A DNA stretch of 64,000 nucleotides from Rhynchopus sp. YZ270_cl-10. Its lineage: Eukaryota; Euglenozoa; Diplonemea; Diplonemida; Diplonemidae. Each line of letters starts with the position of its first letter. Position 1 is the first letter of the stretch. The stretch is taken from NCBI GenBank assembly GCA_964035575.1, contig OZ037897.1, positions 434,001 through 498,000 of the forward strand, in the 5' to 3' direction. The notes below the pieces were generated by a model. The model ran no database searches. It had not been told where the DNA came from and saw only the letters and a program-made list of their open reading frames with translations. Position numbers and translations under genes: made by a program. Shown here piece by piece: positions 1 to 15,000 of this stretch.

Positions 1-3000
1 AGCGTGTCTGCGCCGTTCCCGCCAATCACAACGTCGTCCCCAGCACCTCCCAGCACCACGTCGTCCCCTGCGTACGCTGCATCCACGTCTGTCGACGAGT
101 ACTCGCGCACCCACGTCGGCGCCCCCGTCCCTGCGTCCACCGCACGCACCAGCGTCACGTTTCCGTTGTCTCCAAACACAACGTCTGCCCCGTCCCCAGT
201 GTGCACCGTGTCGTCCCCGGGCCCAGCCAGCACCACGTCGTCGCCAGCGTGCGTCACAATCGTGTCGTCCGCACCCGTGTCCGCCACGTCCACGTCCGCA
301 GAGAGCAGCTCCACTGTGCTTGTCTCCCAGGCAGCAGCCGCAGCACCGGCACCAGCGCCGTCCCCGACCACCCACACGTTCACCACACCGTGGTCGCCGA
401 ACACCCAGTCAGCCCCGGCATCGCCAGTCACGTTGTCCGCACCAAACCCACCAAAGACAAGGTCGTCCCCCTCGGCACCCTCAACCCAGTCGTCCCCGCC
501 CTCCGCAGGGCTCACCGTCGCGTACTGTCTGTGCACGCTTGTCACGTTCGTTGTTGGTGCTGTTGTCGTTGTTGTTGCCACACGTCCGTGGTCGCCAAAC
601 ACAACATCGTTCCCACTGTTCGCAGCAACCATGTCCCCACCGCTTCCACCGAAGAGTGTGTCGTCTCCTGCATCACCCACAATGACGTCACCACCTGCAC
701 CGTGCGCAGTGTCCACAGACTCGTACACACGCACTCCCTGGTCCGGCTGCAGTGTCACCTTGCCGTGGTCGCCGAAGATCACATCGTTGCCTTCCTCACC
801 AGACATGGTGTCCGCACCCTGTCCACCGAAGGCAAAGTCGTCGCCGTTGTTTCCAGTGATGTTGTCGTCACCGCCGTTTGCCTCAACATCTGTGCTGGTC
901 GACAGGTACTCGTGCTCAGTTCCGTTCACCAGCACGGATCCGTGGTCGCCGAAGATCACATCCGCACCGTCGTTACCCTCAAGGGCATCTCCACCAGCAC
1001 CACCGAAGAGTGTGTCGTCTCCTGCATCACCCACAATGGCGTCACCACCTGCACCGTGCGCAGTGTCCACAGACTCGTACACATGCACTGCGTGGTCCGG
1101 CTGCAGTGTCACCTTGCCGTGGTCGCCGAAGATCACGTCGTTGCCTTCCTCACCAGACATGGTGTCCGCACCCTGTCCACCGAAGGCAAAGTCGTCGCCG
1201 TTGTTTCCAGTGATGTGGTCATCGCCACCGTTTGCCTCAACATCTGTGCTGGTCGACAGGTACTCGTGCTCAGTTCCGTTCACCAGGACAGATCCGTGGT
1301 CACCGAAGATCACATCCACACCGTCGTTACCCTCAAGGGCATCTCCACCAGCACCACCGAAGAGTGTGTCGTCTCCTGCATCACCCACAATGGCGTCACC
1401 ACCTGCACCGTGCGCAGTGTCCACAGACTCGTACACACGCACTCCCTGGTCCGGCTGCAGTGTCACCTTGCCGTGGTCGCCGAAGATCACGTCGTTGCCT
1501 TCCTCACCAGACATGGTGTCCGCACCCTGTCCACCGAAGGCAAAGTCGTCGCCGTTGTTTCCAGTGATGTTGTCGTCACCGCCGTTTGCCTCAACATCTG
1601 CGTTTGTCGACAGGTACTCGTGCTCAGTTCCCTTCACCAGGACAGATCCGTGGTCACCGAAGATCACATCCACACCGTCGTTCCCCTCAAGGGCATCTCC
1701 ACCAGCACCACCGAAGACAACGTCGTCCCCATCGTCACCAGTGATGACATCCTTCGCACCGTCAGACACATCCGTGCTCTCCGCAAACCGCATTGTTGTG
1801 AGCATGTCGACATCCGCAGGCGCAACGTGCCCTGCACGCACCCGAGACAGCCCAGCGCTGCTCGTGTTCGAGACAACAGCAACACCGGCCTGTGCACCCC
1901 ACTCGATAGCGACACGGCCGTTGTCACCAAAGACCCAGTCAGCACCAAGGCCACCAACAACAGTGTCGGCACCGCTCCCACCGAAGACAAAGTCGTCGCC
2001 GGTCTCGCCAGCAATCGTGTTCGCACCGGCGGGGGCCACGCCTGCATCGGCAGACTCAGCGACAGCCGTCGCCGCAGTGGCCGTGTACACACCGTAGTCC
2101 CCAAAGAGCACGTCGGAGTCAGGGCCACCGAAGAGCGTGTCGTCCGCATGGCCACCCATGAGCACGTCGTGCCCGTCCTCCCCGTGCAGCGTGTCCACAC
2201 CGCCGGCAAGCGCAGCCGCAGTGGCGCACGTCACCTCGGTCGACACACTCGGCGTCACAGACCCTGCACCGTGGTCCCCGAAGAGCCAGTCGTTTCCAGC
2301 CGCACCCCACAGCTCGTCGTCCCCCTGCCCGCCGACCAGGATGTCGTCGCCGTCCTCGCCGTACAGCACGTCCCCAGTCCCGGCACCGTCCTCGTCCGTC
2401 TCCGCAGACGCAAAGGCAAAGTCCCCCGCCACAGACGATGTGTACAGCGCCGCGTCCCCGAAGACAACGTCGTCCCCGGCCCCGGCCCACACGGTGTCCG
2501 CACCCACACCGCCCACAACAACGTCCGCACCGTCCCCGGCATGCACCGTGTCCGCAGCCCCCGTCTCCGACAGCGTTGTCACAACCCTTGTCACAAGGCG
2601 CGCACCCGGCACCACCACACCAGCAGAGGACGGGTACTCCAGCAGCACAGACCCGTGGTCCGCCACAACAAGGTCGTCCCCGTCCGCAGTCGACACCGTG
2701 TCCGTCCCGCTTCCACCGAAGACCATGTCCGCCCCGCCCGCAGTCTCCACCACGTCCGCACCGCCAATGTCCTCCGCGCACCCGGTCTCCGCACGCACCA
2801 GCTCCCCCTCCGCATACATCGCAAACCCGTAGTCAGCGAACACCACGTCCGCACCCGACCCGAGGCGCACCGTGTCGTCCCCGTCACCACCGAAGACCGT
2901 GTACGCCGCCGTCCCCGTTGTCGCCAGCACCGTGTCCGCACCGCCCGACGCGCACGCCCCCTGCTCGTGGTCTGTGTACGCACGCGACCGCAGCAGCAGC

Positions 3001-6000
3001 GCCCCGCTCAGCGCAGCGGTGCTCCCTGCCGGCACCCCGACGGTGTCCACTTCCCCAAGGACCAGGTTCCCGGTGTCGCCAAAGATGATGTCCGCCCCCT
3101 GCCCGGCATGCACCGTGTCGTCCCCGTCGCCACCCACAATCACAAGCGGCAGTGTCGACGCAGACGCGTTCACAGTGTCGTCCCCGTCCTCCGTCCCGAC
3201 CACGAAGAACCCGTTCACAGTGTCCGCCAGCACCACAGTCACAGTGTCCGCCCCGTCGCCTGTGAAGAGCTGTGTGATCGTGCGGGAGCGCGTCTCCCCA
3301 AGGTCGAGGTCTGCTGTGTTGTTGTCCTCGGAGCCGGCTGTGCTGCTCACAAGCACCGTGTCCGCGTGCGCAGACAGCCACAGGGAAATCCCGCGCGTGT
3401 AGTCCGCGCCCGTGTAGACAATGTCCGCAGGCGCCAGGCCGTGGATGAGGCCCTTCGACAGCTCGACAGCCCCCTTCCCGGCAGCAGCCGCGTTGTCAGA
3501 CACAAGCAGACGCGTCCGCCCTGCATCCCCACCGTCCAACGTCAGCAGCGCCTCAACGTAGTCCAGGCGCCCGTCCACCTTCTCCACCGTCGTTGCGTCC
3601 ACGTTCTTCATCACCATTGCGTCCGAGCCCACAACAAACGTGTCGTCGCCGGCGTGTGAGCGCACCGTCGTCGGCACAGACGTCCCGCGGATGTTCAGCG
3701 TGTCCGCCCCCTCCACGGACAGGTCCACGTCCAGCGTCTCCACACCGACGTACAGCGCCCCCGCCGTCAGCGTACGCGAATCAATCGGCGCAGACAGCAA
3801 CAGCTCCGGCACATTCCCAACCACGTCCGCCGTGTCGAGCTCAAGCGCCAGCACAGTCCCCTCGACAGCAAGCTCCCCGACGTAGCGCACAAGGTACCCC
3901 CACGGGAGGGCGTCGACCGCGAAACTGTGCACACAGGGCCCAATCCCCGCCGTCCCGCACGTCTCGTCCGAACCCGGCGGGTACACCGCCGCCTGCAGCG
4001 CAGCCTCCACAGCGTCCGCCGACGTCCCCACCGCAAACGTGAAGGTGTGCACCGCCCCCGTCGTCACGTTCAGTGCCGCGTCGTCAAGGCGCAGCGTCAG
4101 CCCGAACGTCCCGCCCGTCCCGCGCACAGCCACCACCTGCACCGCCACAGACGAGGAGTCGCGCTTCGGGTACATCCCCAGCCCCGTCAGCTCCGTCCGC
4201 GTCAGGAACCCAGCCTCCCCCGCCGGGTTTCCCCCCGTGTTCTTCACCCACAGTGTGTCCGTCCCGTCCCCGCCGTCGACACACACCACGTCCCGCACCC
4301 CGCTCAGGAGCCCCGCCTCGTCCCCGAACGTAAAGGCGTCCGCACCGTCAGACCCGTTCAGCACAACAGGGCCGTCCGCAGCCAGCACCGCAAACGTGTC
4401 GTCCCCCTTCCCTGCGTTCACGTAGGTCGCCCCCGCGTGCGTCCCGTTCACCACAACCGTGTCGACCGCAGGCCCGAGGTTCACAACCACCTCCTCAAAG
4501 CTGTCGTAGGTCACACCCCCGAGCACAGTCGTAGTCCCCGCCAGCACACGCGACTCCCCCATCCCCATCCCGGTGATGCGCCCCTCGGCCAGCTCCACCG
4601 TCGTCGGGAGGAACCCGCCCGTGTTCTCCACCACAAGGCGGTCCACCTGCTGCTCCTCACGCACCGTCAGCCACTCGTTCGTCTGCCCGGGGAACACCTC
4701 AATGTCAACCTCCCCCGGGTACATGACGGCCGACAGCGTTGTCACCGCACCCTCAGCCTCACCACCCCCGACTGAGAGCGCACCCTGGATCTGGTACGCA
4801 AGCGCCGGCTGCGACGCGAACTGCTGCGTCGTCTCCCCCAGGTCCACCTTCCCGTCGGCCACCGGCGTCACCGTCACCGTCACAGCCTCCGAGTAGTTCC
4901 CGGCACCAAACACAACCTGCGTCGGCGACACGCTCACCTGCTTCGCCGCAGACCCCGCGCCGCCCCCCCAGATCTCCGACGCCACCACCGTCACGTCGAC
5001 AGTCACCTCCCCGACCGGCACCTGCGTCAGGTACAGCACGTACGTGTCCGTTGTCATCCCCTCAATCACCTCCGTCGACCCCTCGGACTCAAGCACCACA
5101 AGCGCAGGTGCGTCGTCGTCGAGGATCTCCACGTTCACCGCATCCGCCGCCAGCGCCGCACCCGCAAACACAGCGTTCGACGCCTCGACCGCCACCGTGT
5201 GCTGCAGCGCCACAAAGTGGAAGCCCTCCACCGCCGTGTCGTCCACCGCCGTCACCGTCACAGTCTGCCTGCACTTCTCGCTTGTGCTCCCGCTCGCGTC
5301 GAAGGCAAAGGTCGCAGGCGACACAGTCACCTGCGCCGCGTCGTGCTCCACCGTCACCGTCACGTCCTGCGGGCGCGCCCCCGCCACACACGGCCGCAGC
5401 AGCACCTCGTACGTCACAGACGTCCCCACAAGCCCCGCACCGTCCTCAGAGATGCGCATCCCCGTTGTCGTGTCAGGCGTCTCCAGCACGTACAGCTCCG
5501 CCTGGTCCGCGTCAATCACACGCACCGGCACAGAAGGGATCTTCAGCGAGTCGTAGCCGTCGAGGTTCGAGATCTGCACCACAGCGTGCCCGAGGAACAC
5601 CACCTCGTTCCCCTCCAGCGCCGAGTCCGACACAACCCCCACATACACCGTGCGCTCCACCGACCAGTCCTCCGACGTGAACTCAATCTCCGACGGGAAC
5701 ACCTGCACCGACGCAGCCCCCGGGATCTCCGACGGCGCACCGGGCACAACAATCGTAACCCTCACACTGTCGTTCACCCCCGACCCCGTCACAGGGCGCC
5801 CCATGCGCAGATGGTAGAACCCAAACGTCTCCGCAGACAGCCACCACGACCCCTCCACAAGCTGGATCTCCTTCGGCATAACCACCGCAAGCGACGCGTT
5901 GTCCTGGTCCGTCACGTACGCCGTCACACCGTGCGCCTCAAGCCCGTCGTACGCCGCGTCCGTCGCACTCGACACCGCGTGCTCCACAATCCCGTTGTGC

Positions 6001-9000
6001 CCGCGCAGGTCGCTGCTCTGCACCGGCACCGAGTAGCGCGGCGTCACGTACACCGTGTCCGACCCGAGCCCTGCGAACACACTCGTCTGCACGTGCGCGG
6101 CCGTGCTCATCACGTACACCGTGTCGTCGCCTGCCGCTGTGTTCAGCTCCACCGACTCAATCCCGACAAAGGTGATGTACAGCCCAGACCCGTAGATCCC
6201 GTCCCGCGTGACCACAAACGTGTCCGGGAACTCCGTCCCAATCGCCACCAGCGTGTCAAACCCGGGCCCACCGTCAATCGTCACCGGCGCGTTCACTGTG
6301 TAGTACACCACGTCGTCACCCTCGTCCGTCCCAACGTCCGTCTGCCCAAGTGCCGGGTCCGGCTGCGCCTGGTCATCCGCGTCCCACAGGGCAAACGCAC
6401 GCACCGTGAACCGGTCGTCCCCAGTTCCACCGCGCAGCGACAGCGTCGCGACGTTCCGCATCACCACAAACGTGTCCTCCCCGCTCTCCCCGTTGCAGTT
6501 CATGTGCTCCCCGTTCCCGTCGCTCAGGTAGCCCTCCGTCGTCAGCGTTGTGTCGAACGCGTCCTCCGGCTCCGACATGTTCCCCTCCACACGCAGCGAG
6601 TTGTACATCTGCCCAATCAGGAAACGGTCGTCTCCCGCCCCGCCGTTCTGCGTCACAATCCCCGCCGTCCCGTCCGTCACAAACGAGTCGTCGCCCGCAA
6701 GCCCGTTCACCGTGATCCCGCCGTTGATGGTCCGGTCCACGTCCAGGCGCTCCGCCACCCCAACGTCCGCGTGCAGCAGCGCAATGAAGTTCGTGCGGAA
6801 CAGGAAGGTGTCGTCCGCCGGCGTCCCTGCAACAAAGAGCTCGTTATCCTCCCCACCGTTCCACCACCCTGCGTCCGAGAGCACAATGCGCGACGTCCCC
6901 GCCCCGGAGAAGCCCACGTTGTACGTGTCGCTCCCCTCCTCCCCGTCCAGGTGCAGCACTGCCGCAATCCGGTTCGTCACCTCGTCCCCGGCCTCCGTCG
7001 GAGGCACCACAAGGCTGTCCGCCCCTTCCCCAGCGTACACCCACGTCTCCCCAGACACGTCCGCCACAGTCAGCGTGTCCGCCATGCCTCCTCCGTACAG
7101 GTGTGTCGTCCCTGCGTGCGTCCCGGAGACCGTGAAGACACTTGCAACCGGAACCGCAAGCTTGATCTGCACCGCCGCCATGCTCGTGTACACCACACCG
7201 GCCGCAGACATCCCCAGCCCAGTCACGCGCGTTGTCGTCATCTCCCCGACGTTCCCGGCCGTCGTGTCCGCCGAGTCGTCGACCACAAACGTCGCCTCCC
7301 CAGACCCAGACACCTTCACCGCACACGTGACGTCCACCAGCGTCCCCGACCCCACCGTGATCGTGTCCGCCCCGCCCGCAGCCTGCACCTCGACAGAGGC
7401 GCCCACCGGCGGCGTCGCAGCCACAACAAACGTGTCCGCACCGCCCGTCAGCGTCACACGCAGCACCTCCAGCGTCGACGCCTCAAACGACAGCACACCC
7501 GCCGTGTCCGGGAGCGACACCTGGCCGTCCTCCAGGCGCCCCGCCCCGCTCACCGTCGACAGCACGTACAGCGTGTCCTGCCCGTCCCCGCCCTCGACAC
7601 GCACGTTCCCTGCCAGGGCCGTCCCCGCAGTCACCACAACCTTGTCGTTCCCGCCGTTCAGGTACAGCGTCACCGCACAGCCCTGACGCGACCCCGTCAC
7701 CGTCACCAGGTTTGCCTGCCCGTTCAGGTAGATCGACACCTCCTCAAACCCGCTGTAGCTGATCCCCACGCCCCCAAGGCCAAACCCGGAGATCAGGCCG
7801 TCGGACAGCGTCCCGGCCGGGAGGTCCGACACCACGCTCGAGAAGTCCAGCACAAGCCTGTCAAAGCCGTCGTCGTCCCCACCGATGAAGTGCCCGCTCG
7901 ACACAGGGTTCACAAGCAGCACCGTGTCCGAGAACTTGTTCCCCTCCCCGTAGTAGGTCGAGAACCCGGTGTACTCCTGCGCCTGGCGGTTGTCGTCCTG
8001 CCCGGCGGCCGGCGCCACCCCAAACAGCACCTCAACCTCCTCCGCAGGCGACGCCCCGTTCACGTGCCGGATCGTAAAGGTCTCCCCACTGTCCGCAGTG
8101 TCTCCTGTCGTCCGCGCCCCTGCGTACGTCCCCATGTTCAGACGCAGCAGCCGCTCGTCCGACAGCACCGCAGCCAGAACCGGCAGCGCCGGCGGCGTCG
8201 TGTCCAGCTCCAGGAAACACTTGTGCACAGAGAACTTCCACACGCTCTCCCAGCGCCCGTGCGGCCAGCACCCGTACCACTTGCACTTCCAGTTCACAAA
8301 CGGGTTGAACAGGTCGACGCTGAAGGTCGCCCCCGCACACATCTTGATCTTGATGTTGAAGATGTCGAGGAACGACCCCTCGTCAATGATGCTCTTGATC
8401 TCGCTGAAGCGGATCTTCCCGTCGTCGTTCGGGTCGTACAGGTCAATGCTCCCTGTGAAGGACAGCTCCCCACTCCCACTCAGACGCGCCAGCAGCAGGT
8501 TCAGCGTCGCCCCAACACGCACCACCCCGGACGCGTACAGCTCGGGGATGTCGTTCCCGCCCGCCCCAACCGGATCGTCTGTGTCCGACAGGAAGAACCC
8601 GTCGAGCGCCAGCTCCGGCTTCCCCTGCTCAATCGCACGCCGGATCCCAGACGTGTCGTAGCCCATCGAAATCCCGGCACGGAACTGGAACGACCCGTAG
8701 AAGTCAATCACAATGATCCCCGCCAGCGGCAGCCAGAAGTCAATCGTCACGTCAATCTCCATCGTCGGCGTCGTCACCACAAACAGGTTCGTGTCCTCCC
8801 CAGTGATCAGCCCCAGCACACCCTTCGCAGACAGGAACGGGAGCTGGAAGATCGCCTCCGGGTCCGTCAGCTTCGCCATCAGGTTCTTCATCTTGGTCGA
8901 CCCTGTTGTCTTTGAGGCTGCAACCGGTGTGTCGTCGTCGTCGTCGTCAGCCAGCGCACGTGCCGCGCGTCCCGCCGACGCGTAGTCATCAGTCTGCGGC

Positions 9001-12000
9001 AGCGGCGACCCGTCGGGGTACGCCGCGAACCCGTCGCTGTCGATCTTCCAGTTCCCGAAGGCCAGCTTCAGCGAGCCGTGGTTTTCGAGGTAGTCGTCCT
9101 CGCCCAACTCCAGAATCACATCAATCACCGCAAGGGCGAGGTCAATCACATCGGAGATGGCGCTCACGTACGCCAGCACGTTCTTCACACTTCCGCGCAC
9201 AGGCCCACCCGCACCCAGCAGCCCGTTGATCAGGATCTCGGGCAGCTCAAGCAGCGACACGTCGCGCCCCGCCAGGTCCGACACCACAGGCAGCGGCTTC
9301 TGCAGCGCCTCAAGGATCGGGCGGATCGGCCCCAGGAACCCGGCCAGCTTTCCGAAGATCGGGTTCAGCACTCTCGTCACAAACTCCCCGAGGTCGAGAT
9401 GCACGTCCAGCAGCAGCAGCGTCCCGGACGGGATCTGGTCGTCGACGGGCCCCTGCACCGGCAGCGTCTCCTTCTTCGCCGGCACCGTCGGCACACCCGC
9501 CGCCGGCCCCGCAGTTGCCCCAATCGACCACGGCACCCCGTAGTACGAGTACAGCGAAGTAACAAACTCCGGCAGCCCGTCCTCGCCCGCCAGCCCCAGC
9601 GTCACTTCCATCCCCAGCACAACCTCAAAGTCCGCACTCGCACTCAGCAGCTTCGTACCCCCGCTCTTCAGCTCCTTGAAGGTCAGCCACCCGTCCCCGT
9701 TTGTGTCTGTGATGTCGACCGCAGCACTCCCAACAAGCTTCGTCGTGGAGTCGTAGTTCTCCACCGCCGCGTTGAGGATGAACAGGTCGCCCGTCGCCTT
9801 CAGCTGCGGCAGCGTCATCTCCGCCGACACCTCCATCTCCGTCTCCTTCACGTTCAGGTAGAACCCGCGCGACACAGACAGCCCGAAGAAGAGCTTGAAC
9901 TCCCACCCGACATTCAGGACAATCCCGCCCTCCGCGTTCAGCGACAGCGGCAGCTCCTCCAGCCCCAGGCCAAACGCAAACGCCGCCCTATAGTCGATGT
10001 CCTTCCCAATCGTCAGGTCCCACTCCACCGCGTCCGCCTCGTTCAGCAGCGTTCCCTGCCCGGAAATCAGGTCCCCGTCGTCCGTAAGCAGATTCTCCAT
10101 CGGGTCGCCGTTCTTGTCGCGCACAACAATCGGCACCGAGTCCCCCTTCAGGATGTTGAGGTCCCCAAAGAAGCTCTCCAACAGCTCCTTGACCGTCCTT
10201 GCCACCGAGCCCGTCGTCTCCCCCGTCATCTCCGCCCCCAGCTCGCTCAGCAGCGACTCCACGAAGGAGTCCACAAAGTCGCCGCTGATCACCTCACGGA
10301 GCTTGGACCCCACAATCGGCACGTCCATCGTCCCAAGGATCCCGTCCTCCCCAGTCACCAGAGCGTCAATCGTCGAGAAGACCGTCTTGATCCCACTCAG
10401 AAGCGCCGTCGGGTCCTTCAGAATCGCCTCAATCGGCGAGATCACTCTGAGACTGTCCGCCAGCGTCGACAGAATCGAGCCGAAGTCTTCCCCGACAAAC
10501 TCCACAAGCTTCCCGTTCTTGTCGTCCTTCTTCAGGAAGTCCGCCAGGCGCGGCACCTCGATCCCCATTGTCTTCCCGATGGGGTCGTCGATCGGCAGCA
10601 TCGCCGTTATTTTCCCTGCAGACGTCAGCTCGAAGGCCGAGAGCACAGCCCCAAAGCCTTCGTCCAGGTAGTACTTCGACCCTGCAGACAGCCCGTACCG
10701 CAGGTACGCAGGCCCTTCCGCGTCCGTCCCGTCCGTCAGCGCAATAGTCGCATCCGTGATCCCAAACTTAAGCGGCCCGAGCGACAGCTCCAGCGACCCG
10801 ATCGCACTCGCCCCGACAGACACCTGCAGGGCAGTCTCGCCCCCAACAAAGAACCGGAACGGCTTTGAGCTGAGGTCAACGCCAAGCTCCAGTGTCACGG
10901 CCGCACCCCCGGACAGCACAATGTCGAGCGAGGCGTCAAGGTCGAGGAAGTCCCCCAGCAGCTCCTGCAGGGTCGGGTCATCAAGCGTCACCCCCGCCAA
11001 CCCCATCATTTCCTGCAGGTCCATGTCCAGCGACAGCTCCGGCAGTTTCGGCACAGCCTCAAACGACAGCGACAGCATAAGCGCACTCCCGTCGGTGGGC
11101 ATCGAAAACTCGACCATGCACGACCCCGTGCACCCCTTGCTCGCGTCGTCATCCCCAGCCACCAGCCCCAACGCGTCCTCAATCAGCAGCTCCAGCGTCG
11201 ACACCGCACCAGTCTGGTTCGTCAGCAGCCCCTCCAGCGTCCCCAGTGCAGACTGGATCCCCGACACCATTGTGCGCGGCGTGAACGAGATCAGCGGGAT
11301 CTCCACGTCCATCACGTCCGCCAGCACGTTCGTCAGCAGCCCCTCAACAGCCGGGTCCGCCGCCTCGTTCCCGAATATCATGTCAACTCCGTCCGCCACA
11401 AGGGCCACAATGTCCGCCGCAGACATGTGCTGGAAGTCGGGCAGCTTCGGCCCTGTCACGTCCACGGTGAAGTCCGTCGACACGTTCGGGAGCTTGAAGT
11501 CCTTCTTCAGCTCCACGACAAAGGTAGGGTCCAGCGCCACCGCCACCGACGCGTCCAGCGACCCCAGCGACGGCACCCCCACTTTGAAGTCCGCACTCAG
11601 GGACGCAGTCAGCGTCGCGCTCGCCGCAATCTGCTCAAACGGGTCCTCCACAATCGCAGCCCGGATCTCGCTCAGCATCATCGTCTCCCCGGGCGTCCCA
11701 AAGTCCGCCTTGGCAATAACCTCAATCGCACCCGACCCGGAGTAGGCCTCCGCCTCAAGCACCGTCATCGTCGCCGCCATGTTCACTTCCGTCACCGACA
11801 GCCGCGCCTCCGCCGTGAACCCCATGTCGCGCACAACAGGCGCGAACAGCAGCGCCTTCGACCCGTCGCTCGCCAGCCCCGTCAGCTCCTCAAACGCCGC
11901 CGACGTCACCACCTCCAGACGCCGCACACCCAGCGTCTGGATCAGGAAGGTCGTGTCCTGGTAGTTGCGCGACCGGATCTGCTGCCCAGTCCCCGCCGCC

Positions 12001-15000
12001 TCAAGCGTCACGTTCAGCACCTGCAGCTGTGCCGCCAGCTCCGTGTAGAACTCCTCCCCGGCCCGCAGCGCAATCGTGTACGGCACTCTGTCGAGCACGA
12101 CCTGGAAGCTCTGCGCCGTCTGCAGCTCAAAGCTCGCAACCCCCTGCGCCGCAGGGATGTTCGCCGTCACAGACAGGTTCCCTGCCGACGTCCCCATGCG
12201 CACACCCACCTCAAACCCAATCGCCACGTCCGTCGTCAGCTCAATCTCCGCAGACGCGTTCACCGAGAACAGCGGCTCCACCTCCGCCCCCAGCATCAGC
12301 GACGTCATCGGCGTCGGCAGCGCCACCTCCAGGTTCAGTGCGAACAGCAGCTCGTACTGCGACGCGTCCTCCGCAGACGGCGCGTACGTGTACGACAGCA
12401 GCTCCGACGGCACCCCAACAGCCTCCGCAAGCACAACCACAAGCTCCGGGATCGACGAGAAGGCCGGCACACGCGGCGCCTCCTTGATGTCGCCGCTGGT
12501 GAACCCGAGCAGCGTCGTTGCCGCCACCGCATCCTCGCTCTCGTTGTACGCAGTGATCCCGGTCTTCTTCAGCGCAACCTGCACACGCAGGTCCGTCGCC
12601 TTGATTGACGCGTTCGTGCACAGCTGCAGCGCATCCGTCCCGTCCTCCGCCACGCTTGCCGCAACAGACAGCCCCAGCCCCGCCTTGTACAGCTCCTCGT
12701 TCATGTGCACCGCAATCGCGCTCACGTCCGCAGCCGCCGCCAGCACGGCCGTGTCCAGCGCCACCTCGACCTCAAGCTGCTCGTTCAGCACGAGCGACAT
12801 CACCTTGTTCGACTCGTTTCCGGCGAACCACGTGTTCTCGTCGCTGCCCGCCACGTTCCACCCCGCCATCAGCACATCCCCCTCCAGGCACAGCACAAGG
12901 TTCGTCCGGTCCGCCGCGTCCTGCACCCGCACCATCTTCTTCGACAGCGCCGTGGCCAGCGTCTCCGAGAAGTCAAGCATGTCACCCACGTCCACGTCCG
13001 TGAAGGGCAGCGGGAGGTCAAACACAGCCGACTCACGGTACTCCTGCAGCACGTTGATCAGGGCACGCACAACCCCCATCATCTGCAGCGGCGACATCCC
13101 ACGGAAGTCCATGAACCGGTCCATGTACTCTGTCGTCACCGTCGTCACCCCACCGTCAAGCAGGTTCTCCCCCTCCACGCACACCTGCGGCTTCTTGTCC
13201 CCGGTCGCCCCGCTCAGCTCCCCCAGGTCCTGCGACCCGATCGACGCAGAGAACGGCAGACAGGCAGACAGCGACGCGTCCCTCTTGAACTCGAACATCT
13301 CCTCCCTCTCCGCCGACCCAAGAGACAGCAGCTCCGCAAGCGTCACAGGCGCCCCCTTGTTCATCGTCATGTCGAAGCTTGCCGCCAGCGCACCCGACCC
13401 GTCCTCCACAGACGCAGACAGGATCCCAATCGACGCCGTTGCCGTCACGTCCGCCACCACCCCAATGGCAACAGAGAATTCGTGCAGCTGCAGCACAACG
13501 TCGGCAGTGCTCACCCCCGCCGCACCGCCGCTCCCGCTCGCGTCGACCTTCACCTCAAACCCGAAGGCGAAGTCGACCTTCACCGTCAGGAGCCCGGTCC
13601 CGGTGAAGTCAAAGTCGTCGTCGTCAATCAGCTCCGCCAGCGGCGGCGTCACGTGCACCTCGAGCGACCCGGCCACCCCAAACGCAAGCTCAAAGCTGTC
13701 CCCGACCATCCCGCCGTTCACAAACGCCGCCGGCACACCGCCGCCCGCCGAGAACGACCCGTTCTGCGTCAGGTTCGCCATCGCCTCCGAAAACAGCGTC
13801 ACCGTCTCGCGCGCACGTGGGCACGCCGCGTCCCCGCCCGACAGACACCCCGTGTACTCGTCCTTTGCCAGCAGCGTGTCCAGCACCGTGTCCCACTCCA
13901 GGAAGTCTCCCCACTGCGGGCCCGTCTCCCCAACCTTGAGCAGGTCGTGCAGCGTCCGGTTCACCAGCGGCAGCGTTGTTGTCAGCGCGTCCATCTCGTT
14001 CATGCTCCGCCCAACGTCCCCCACCTCCCCAAGCACGTCGCGCACAACCGCCATCAGCTCCCCCGGGATCTCCACGTCCACCGAGTACTTCGGCCCCGCA
14101 TCGTCAAACAGCGCCAGGTCCTCAACAGAGACAAAGACCGACACGCTGTCCCCAAGCAGCGCACCCGACAGCTCCACCTCCGCCACAACGCTCCCAGAGT
14201 ACTCGAGTGCTGCCACAAGCGGCGCCAGCGACAGCGGTGTCGATGCGTCTGCCAGCACAATCGGCGACGACAGCAGCCCCGTCGACGCATCCACAGCCCC
14301 AGTCGCCACTGCTGAGAACACCAGGTCCGTGTTCACAACCGACCCAAACGAAAACCCAGACCCAAAGTCAAGCGTCGGCGCGTAGTCCGCCACCCCCGCA
14401 GTCACAGACAGGTTGAACTCCAGCACCCGCACGAAGACTGTCGCCGACCCCGCCGTCCCCTCCACCAGCGGCGTCAGGTCCAGCCCAGCCTCAACACCAA
14501 CGGCCACCACCGCCGACAGCGACAGGAAGTCGTCGAGCCCCGCAAGGCGTGTCTCCAGCACACTCCCAATCGACCCCACGCTCGCAACCACGCTGTCCTC
14601 CCCAATCGCATCAAAGAGCCCCGACAGCGCCCCCTCCAGTCCCTTCACCGCGTCCGTCGGCTTCATCGCCCCGGTGTCCAAGGCGAGCCCGAGCTTCGCC
14701 CCAAGCTCCCACCGGCCAGACGCTGTGTGCACCAGGTCTGCCGAGAAGCTCAGCCCCGAGGTCGACCCAGACGCAGACACACTCACCTGCTCCGAGGCAC
14801 CTGCCGCAGCGGCAGCCGCCGACAGCGCACCGTGCAGCATGCGTGCCTTCAGGTACCGCACACACCCCATCAGCGTCGGGCGCTTCCCAAACAGCCCCGC
14901 CACAGCGGCCACGTCCACAGCCGCATCCCCGTCCTCTGTCCCCAACCCAAACACAGCACCAACGTCAGCAACGTAGTTGCGCCAGTCAAACGTCGCACCA

